From Psococerastis gibbosa (taxonomy: Eukaryota > Arthropoda > Insecta > Psocodea > Psocidae), in NCBI GenBank assembly GCA_963971405.1, contig OZ020484.1:53493151-53557150 (forward strand): a DNA stretch of 64,000 nucleotides, given 5' to 3'. The stretch's first letter is position 1, and each line of letters opens with the position of its first letter. This document shows positions 57,564 to 64,000 of the stretch, in pieces. A program made the translations under genes and the position numbers. The notes below the pieces were generated by a model. The model had not been told where the DNA came from and made no database searches. It worked only from the letters and a program-made list of their open reading frames with translations.

Positions 57564-57817
57564 TGGCCTCGTCCCGCTTCATAATGCCGCCTCATACGGT
57601 CATGAACAGATTACAACAATGCTCTTGAAGCAGGGGGCCAACGTGAACGCGATGGACCTGTGGCAGTTCACGCCGCTGCACGAGGCCGCCAGCAAGTCGC
57701 GGACGGAGGTGTGCTCACTGCTTCTGGCCGAGGGCGCCGACCCCACGCTCCTCAACTGCCACTCCAAGTCACCCATTGACGTCGCCGCGTCAAGGCAGCT
57801 CCAACAGAAGCTCATTT
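57564..57817 (+). CDS. Tnks: Tankyrase exon 6
   Basis: Acceptor GATAATTTCAG. Encodes [17 protein letters not shown], then [20 protein letters not shown] and [18 protein letters not shown], completing the second cluster. Donor ATTT|GTAAGC, phase 1. GC content rises sharply over the coding part. Confidence 0.96.
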
Positions 57818-58149
57818 GTAAGCAGCAGATTATTTCGACTATTCTACGGAGTCAAATTGGTTATAATGAGGAAAGGAAAAGGTGCAGGAACCTGATTGAA
57901 GATCATCTTTGAAGAGTGAGACTGGTATCAGAGGAAGTCTTTGTTAAATCAGTCATTGATATACATGGATTGCTACCACGGCACCTAGCCCATGCTGAAC
58001 TAATGTCTTCACTTTTGGTCACGTGACAAAAAGGGTTATTATGGCAAGAAGTGGTTGACTCCATTGCGTTCAATGCGATTTAGACGTATTTCATTGCCTG
58101 TTATTTAATCTATTTACCCATTTATTGAGTTTTTCTTTGGTTTGACATA

Positions 58150-58232
58150 ATGGTCATATCTTGCTCTGCATATAAATGCACTTATAGGTTCAAGAAATGT
58201 CGAGAAACGGGGGAAAATATTACTTTTCACAA
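58150..58232 (+). CDS. THAP zinc-finger first exon inside tankyrase intron 6
   Basis: ATG at 58150 opens MVISCSAYKCTYRFKKCRET and then GENITFH, ending at a strong donor, AA|GTAAGT. This is the classic N-terminal half of a THAP DNA-binding domain: C-x4-C (CSAYKC) followed by I-T/S-F-H-K. THAP genes often place an intron exactly here. The second half (a tryptophan, C-x2-H and AVPTIF-like box) is not visible in the next 2.5 kb. It could be the start of a nested host gene, a transposon remnant or an orphan exon. Confidence 0.6.
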
Positions 58233-58335
58233 GTAAGTGTTCGCATGGGTTGGTCATTAGTTGAGGCAAGATTTATGGATTTTTTAAAATTTTCTTAATC
58301 GTTATGTTAACTAATTGCACACTTTCAATTGTCCT

Positions 58336-58507
58336 CAAGGCCGTAGCCAAGGGGGAGTTGATGGGGGTCCACCCCCCCCCCCCCAAATGAAATGGCTTGA
58401 TACTAGATAGAATCGGATTTTGAGAAAAATAAAAACCACTATGTAATACCCAATTAAATTTTTACCCTGCCCCCCCCCCCCCGAAAAAAATCCTGGCTAC
58501 GGCCTTG
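58336..58507. mobile_element. hAT-type MITE with exact 8 bp TSD
   Basis: Ends CAAGGCCGTAGCCA and its exact inverse TGGCTACGGCCTTG. ATTGTCCT is duplicated at 58328-58335 and 58508-58515. 172 bp with C-runs. In tankyrase intron 6. Confidence 0.93.
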
Positions 58508-58969
58508 ATTGTCCTGTATAATTTTAATACTTATTATTATTATTATTATTATTGTTTCAACCTCAAGGCATTTTTTTAGTTAGTCAAGTTTAAAATCCTT
58601 AGCTGGCCTTCAAATTGACTTCTTTTAGAAAGCTAAAAATTCTAACAGCCTAAGTAGGCCTAATCCTGTAGAACCCAAGTTTTGATAGTGAATGCAAATG
58701 GCGAAACACTATAAGGCAAATTTACAGAGAAAAAAAAGTGTTTTTATTTCCCATTTGGGCGAATTTCGTGGCTTTCCTGCAAATCACACGTATTGCAAAA
58801 TATCTAGAAATTATTAGGCTTATTGATATTGACATACCTAAATCATCAGCATTGGCCTACTACACTGCAATATTTTTTCATCGATGATAGCACACAGAAT
58901 ATTCACATCGTGTAAGCATAATAAGTAGGCGCTATGAGATTTAAAAATTAGAATGCAGGCTTGGGTGGA

Positions 58970-59370
58970 TCAGGGACGGATCCAGCCCATGGGGGGAGGG
59001 GTAGCTGTGGGTCAAAATAGGAAAAACCTATGTAGTATCGATTAAATCAGAGCGTTATAAAAATTAACCAATAAAATAGATTTACTGAAAAAAAAATTTG
59101 GGGGAGGGGGATAGCCGCCCCCCCTATTTCCGTCCATGGGGTCTAGCCAGAGTGACTACTTATTCTTATTATATTCTGCTTATTCTAGTTGATGTGTAGT
59201 CAAGGACAGATGAAGGGGGGGGGGGGAGCTGCCCCCAAAATCTTATAAGCTAGCCTGTTGTAAGTTGCCTAACTTATTACGTTATAATGTAATGGATACT
59301 ACATATGTTTATTATATTTTGAGCCAAATTACCCCCCCCCCCCAATGGGCTGGATCTACTCCTGGTATAG
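58970..59370. repeat. Two degraded hAT-like MITEs
   Basis: 58975 starts CAGGGACGGATCCAGCCC and ends near CCGTCCATGGGG (about 59140). 59202 starts CAAGGACAGATGAAGG and ends near GGCTGGATCTACTCCTGG (about 59365). Both have internal G/C runs. Target duplications are not clear. Confidence 0.5.
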
Positions 59371-59824
59371 GTAGGAGCCTAAATTTAGGAAGTTGAACAC
59401 TTCAAATTTAGTCCCAATGCAATTAAATAGACAAACATGGTAAGATTGGACTAAATAGTTTGACTATCTGTTGTTAAATTGCTGCTTGACACAATTTTTC
59501 TTTGTAACGTATTCCTAGCTAAATATTAATAAATCTTCATAAATGCCGGTGTGTGACCATAAAATATTGTCCTATAATAAATAAAAAAATGTTACAAACG
59601 CAGAAAATGTCAATTAGTCGTATTAAAAAATTATTGAAATACATCAAATTTACACTTAAGTGTATATGGCATGGAACGCTTCTGCCATAATAACCGAGAT
59701 ATCAGGTTTTGTCCGTTGCCGACATCCCTAGCGCTCCTGGTGTATTTCCAAGGTATATATATATAGTTCAGTGATCACAGTGGAGGGACAGGAGGCTAAC
59801 ATATCAGGCAGAACATGTAGAGTA

Positions 59825-59905
59825 GCGGTATGGGCGCTGACTTTCACCCGAAAAGTGCTTGGTTCTAATCTCACGCTTGCTCCCATTATTATTATTATTA
59901 TAATG
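59825..59905 (+). repeat. Degraded tRNA-derived SINE head
   Basis: A box TAGAGTAGCGG (59817-59827 region), then CTTTCACCCGAAAAGTGCTT and B box GGTTCTAATCT (one substitution from consensus), followed by an ATT-type tail. The head resembles the SINE at 3041-3272. Confidence 0.6.
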
Positions 59906-59950
59906 ATTATTATTGGTGCTATTTTTAACTGTCGCAATTCTTAAGAGTGG

Positions 59951-60326
59951 ACGTCCCGTAGGAAATAGGATAGGTGCCCAAAAATCCGTTGTTTGAACTG
60001 ACTTCTTATTTTTTATTTAATTAACAAAACAAGATATTAAAGATTAGGCTCATTTCATTTGTAGAAGACTACTTCATGCATCATATAATAGGGTATTTTT
60101 AATACTTTGTGCCGTAGCTTTTTAACAAAAATGATTGAGAGCTAAAATTTCACTTAGAATAGATACCATTAAAAAACTACAAAACCAAAAATTAATAATA
60201 CCCTATTATATGATGTATAAAATAGTCTTCTAGAACTTACATGAACCAATATTTTATTAACTGGCTTAGTTAATTAAATAAAAATAAGAAGTATTAAATT
60301 TTGGCTGCCAATTTCCTACGGGACGT
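59951..60326. mobile_element. Long-arm palindromic MITE
   Basis: ACGTCCCGTAGGAAAT at 59951 is mirrored by ATTTCCTACGGGACGT ending 60326. The arms continue for ~150 bases (ACTTCTTATTTTT, TTAATTAA, ATCATATAATAGGGTATT and their inverses). Tankyrase intron 6. Confidence 0.8.
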
Positions 60327-60344
60327 ACATTTTTTTTTTTTTTT

Positions 60345-60530
60345 TTAAGTAAAAGGCAAATCGCAGCATACAAACAATTTAATGGATGTATGCGATTGAC
60401 CTCTTTAGTCGCCTTTGTAGGTTAGTACCCTTGTTGAGTTACGACATGTCTCCGATCGCATGGCATGTAGAAGCTTGCACAAGAGACTTGCACGAGCACG
60501 CTACCACCTGGCCATTGAAGTCGATTAACT
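60345..60530 (-). repeat. LINE fragment related to 53580-53770
   Basis: ATGTATGCGATTGACCTCTT, CGACATGTCTCCGATCGCAT and TACCACCTGGCCATTGAAG match the fragment in intron 2, preceded by a T-run. Confidence 0.65.
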
Positions 60531-60818
60531 ATTAAACTGCAAGTTTGCTTGAATTAAAATTCATGTGAAATTATTCGTTGGTAGTGTTAAGGATAATGCA
60601 ATTCGTTTTCCTTAGCATTCGTAGTTACATTTTAGGTGAATGGGTGATGTAAGTGTAGATACATTAAAAATTTTGATAGATGGATGGACGGCGGTGCTGT
60701 ACAGTATTCTTTACCGATACTTTTCCATTGCTGCGATGGTGACACCGGACTTAAGTATATTTTATTGCGAGTAATATATTTTTTATTTGTTAATAATTGT
60801 GACGGATTGTTATTACAG

Positions 60819-60979
60819 ATGAATTTAAGGGACACTGTCTGCTGGAAGCCTGCCGCCTTACCGATCCCGCCCGCCTTAAAAAGTATTTATCTTCGGAGAC
60901 GGCTAATTTTAAGCACCCATACACCGGAGATAGCCCGCTTCACTCTATCGCTGCATCTCCTTGTCCCAAACGAAAACAG
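60819..60979 (+). CDS. Tnks: Tankyrase exon 7
   Basis: Acceptor TTATTACAG. Encodes EFKGHCLLEACRLTDPARLK and TGDSPLHSIAAS, then CPKRKQ, the start of the third cluster. The donor CAG|GTCAAT keeps GT but has C at +3. The KRKQ junction, usual in the family, makes it the right boundary. Phase 0. Confidence 0.94.
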
Positions 60980-61851
60980 GTCAATATATATATTGTTTAT
61001 GTTACTGTTAACCAGCCCTACCATATAAGAATAACTTATCAGGGAAAGGAAACCGCAATACATGTAGAATAACCTAAAAGATTACTTTAGGTATTGCGTG
61101 TCGCCAGTAGAGATTAATTGCAGCATATGCTTAGCTCATGCATAACTTGCTCTTTTCTGGGGTCAGTGGTACCAACATGACAAACACAAAACTAATTTCG
61201 TCAGCTGGGGGAGGTCAATTTTAATATCGGTATTAAAGTGGTTGAAATAATGGGGTTCTTAGCTGGTTTGAATGGTGACACCACTGCTGGCAATCACAAA
61301 AAACATGGCGGATAGCCTTTTTGTACTGAATTGATGTCAACTATATTATTTTTTAACCATTTTAACATGAATACATCGATGCCTGGCCAATGTGTTGTAT
61401 TTAAATTAAGTAGAAATGACCAATTTCGTTTCCCAAAAATTTAAAAGCAGGAAGCGTTGTGGGTAAGGGCCATAAAGAGGAAAAATTGGAAGCCCACTCC
61501 ATTATAGTTCTAGTTCTGACACTTGGAGGCTGGCACCCTCCACTGTCAATATATCTTAAACCATATACACATCAATAATAATTGTTGTTTCAAGTCCAGT
61601 TTAGTGATAATAGCCAAATAGTCTTCAGTTTTCCCCAATTAACCCAGTTATGTATGTCTTCTACGCATAACCTTTCAACTGGTTTGCATAAGGTTTGCTA
61701 AGGGAGCCCTCTATCTCACCTTGGTGGATCACGATCAAAGACGAATTGTAATGTCTAAGTTGTTCACTTAGCTTATTGTAATGGGATACCTATCAACGTG
61801 TCTAGAGACACAGTTGTGAGTCTCACCAAAAGTCTACGAATGGGGCCTATC

Positions 61852-62028
61852 CAGGGCCGTGCCCAGGCGGTTGGTCCAAGGGGTCTCCTGACCCCCTCCC
61901 CCCGAAATGAGATTTTTAATGTAAACCTATATTGTATGATGAATTCATCCATTAAATCATTAATAAATTACGTAAAAATTTTTTTGGACCCCCCCCCCCC
62001 CCGAATCCAAAACCTGGGCACGGCCTTG
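61852..62028. mobile_element. hAT-type MITE with exact 8 bp TSD
   Basis: Ends CAGGGCCGTGCCCAGG and, inverted, CAAGGCCGTGCCCAGG. GGCCTATC is duplicated at 61844-61851 and 62029-62036. 177 bp. Tankyrase intron 7. Similar in plan to the 58336-58507 element. Confidence 0.93.
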
Positions 62029-62442
62029 GGCCTATCAGCATTTGAGGTCGTCGTTTTAGTAACCCATGTGCAAATTTATGAAAGCAACCACTTTAGGCCC
62101 GGTACACAATGACTTTTTGGTTTTGATTATGGCTTTTTCATGCAGACGCATCTCTAGCTTTTCCGCACTAAACAAAGGTTCCAAGAAAGAAAATGGACTT
62201 TGAAATACTTAAGGAGGGTTTATTATCCATTATTTTCAAATAATGCTGGTAGATTTTTAGTATTCAAGCGAAATCACACCAAAAAACTTATGTAAAAACA
62301 ACACAGGTTCTTACGGCAAAACGTCTATTGACATCTCCTAGCAGACGACATTACCAGGTCGGCCATATTGCGCTAAGGACCCCATTGCTGCGGTCAGTTG
62401 CTGTATGACCCTTATAGGCGTATAAACATTTTACTGTTGCAG

Positions 62443-62605
62443 GTTTTAGAAACATTGATTCGGAAAGGAAGTAGCTTAAATGAGAAGAATAAGAGCCTAT
62501 TGACACCGCTACATGTGTCCGCGGACAAGGGGACGTTGGATGTGATGGACGCTCTGCTGAGCCACGGGGCGGCCGTCAACGCCTTGGACGACATGGGCCA
62601 GACCG
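62443..62605 (+). CDS. Tnks: Tankyrase exon 8
   Basis: Acceptor TTACTGTTGCAG. Encodes VLETLIRKGSSLNEKNKSLL, TPLHVSADKGTLDVMDALLS and AAVNALDDMGQT. Donor ACCG|GTAAGA, phase 1. Confidence 0.95.
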
Positions 62606-62897
62606 GTAAGACTTAATTCTATATTGAGCCAACACCAAGTTTCTGAATCCCCAGAAAACGTCAAAAACTCTGCAAATTTGAATATTTCTTTGTATTATGA
62701 GGAAGTTTGAAGCTGGCAGCTTAAATTTGCCCAGATTATTGTAATGATTTAGTGCCGTTAAGGCCCAGTGATGATTTTGTTGTCCTTCATTGGAGCAAAA
62801 CTGCAGAGGCTATTGGAAAAGATTTCTCCCGCTCAGCTGACGCTAGTGCGACTTAACTACCCCGTCGATGGTCTAATCTGTCATATTTGGTGCGTAG

Positions 62898-63038
62898 CCC
62901 TGCATCGGTGTGCTCGCGACGACAACGTGCAAGGCTGTCGGCTCCTCCTGTCGTACAACGTGGACACCGCGGTCGTGTCCATGCAGGGTTTCACTGCTGC
63001 TGAGGTCGCTACAGAAAACGTCCTCAAAATTCTTCAAG
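62898..63038 (+). CDS. Tnks: Tankyrase exon 9
   Basis: Acceptor GGTGCGTAG, with a weak pyrimidine tract. Encodes ALHRCARDDNVQGCRLLLSY, then MQGFTAAEVATENVLKILQ, the end of the third cluster. Donor CAAG|GTGGGT, phase 1. Later exons are outside the window. Confidence 0.92.
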
Positions 63039-64000
63039 GTGGGTTCAAAGACTCCAATAAGCCAGAGGCATAGGTCATATGAAAACGGATGAATCGGACC
63101 AAAACCTTGTTAGATTTGAAATCAAATTTTTGATTTTCATAGAAGCGAAAGTAAAGCGAAACCAAAACAATGAAATAAAGTTTCACATGTATGAAAACTG
63201 CAATTTGGCTTCAAATCTAACAGCCAAGTTCTGTCCCGAATCACCCGTTTAAATTCCCTTACGGCTTGCAAGTTGCAGTAGAGTTCTAAGCAAAAAATTT
63301 ATTGTTGAAATTGGTTCAGAATTGGCTTCTTCCTCCTAAGGAAGAATAGTGGACCCGGCCACACGTTGCTGTGGCTAAGTTTCTTGTTATATTATATTAT
63401 ATTGTAGAGAAAATGTAATAACTAATTTATAACTATGTGATAATACTTACATGTATATATTTTATTTTATTATTTTTATTAAGTAACACGTGACCGGCGA
63501 GGCTAATTAAACCTAACATCAGCAACACACTTTTGTATTTTTAACATTGCGCCATCTACTGAATATCCACTCAATCCAGTCAACAGATATCGCCATCTAT
63601 TAGAATCCTTTGGAGCTGGAGTTGTCTTTACGTTTTTCCTGTGAATTTGCGATTATGCAACCATGTAATGCAGACAAATAATTTGCAATAAAATAATATT
63701 GCATTTTTCACCCATCTCGTCCCGTGTATTGCTCCGCAGCAGGGTTTTTGAAAATCGCGATGTCTTTTTCCTGTGAATTACTCATTATGCAACCATGTAA
63801 ATGAAAATAATATTGCGACTATAAATTGAAATATAAACTATCCTATCTTTCAAGTTGGGTCGAATTGCACACGGTGTGCAAATCAAATTTAAAATCGGCA
63901 TGTGTTACGTCATCAATGATTTGGCTTTTGGCACTTACAAAAATCTGCGTATTTTTTTATTTTATAAATAAATAAAACATAGATCTTTTGAAATTAGTGT
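63039..64000 (+). other. Start of tankyrase intron 9
   Basis: No further exon or clear repeat boundary is seen. A diffuse inverted similarity occurs at about 63100-63240 (TGTTAGATTTGAA and TTCAAATCTAACA). Confidence 0.5.

Noticed and set aside
59838..59885. Functional tRNA gene
   Set aside because: Arms do not fold into a full cloverleaf, the B box is mutated and an ATT tail follows; a SINE head fits better.

Overview
This window is animal nuclear DNA. It has spliced host genes with GT-AG introns, tRNA-derived SINEs, non-LTR retrotransposons, Penelope-like elements, a piggyBac transposon, hAT-type MITEs and many foldback repeats. The AT-rich, repeat-choked background and the Jockey-type, Penelope and piggyBac proteins suit an arthropod (insect or crustacean), but I cannot name the lineage from sequence alone. 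No bacterial operons, CRISPR arrays or rRNA genes are visible.

Two host genes can be supported, both on the + strand. The first is an alpha-1,2-fucosyltransferase-like gene (CAZy GT11) at about 23.9-28.4 kb: two exons separated by a 3.5 kb intron filled with nested transposons, with its start exon missing. The second is tankyrase, beginning at 51567. Nine coding exons, all joining in phase, encode the first ~479 residues (ankyrin clusters). The rest, including the SAM and PARP domains, lies beyond the right edge. A THAP-type zinc-finger exon sits inside a tankyrase intron.

Layout: 0-5 kb, Jockey-type LINE, SINE, an ~0.8 kb repeat family ('family A') and a LINE ORF1 fragment. 6.3-10.1 kb, a giant palindrome with a dated LINE insertion. 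10.2-11 kb, a family A palindrome. 11.9-12.2 kb, a hAT MITE. 13-14.2 kb, a collapsed Penelope element. 17.4-19.7 kb, a GC-rich patch, tandem 'family B' repeats and family A. 21.1-23.7 kb, a 2.6 kb terminal-inverted-repeat element. 23.9-28.4 kb, the fucosyltransferase. 28.4-32.5 kb, mostly unrecognised. 32.5-36.6 kb, two large foldbacks. 38-41 kb, minisatellite and repeats. 41.3-45.2 kb, a Penelope element split by a hAT element. 46.8-50.3 kb, piggyBac. 50.5-51.35 kb, family A ending just upstream of tankyrase. 51.57 kb to the end, tankyrase with TE-rich introns.

The most interesting signal is a hammerhead-ribozyme-like fold present five times in the Penelope terminal repeats. It has good helices and a palindromic stem III but a shared departure from the textbook core. 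Other strong points are the palindrome at 6.3-10.1 kb, whose two arms keep the same short reading frames, and several precise insertions with target-site duplications that give a relative order of transposition.
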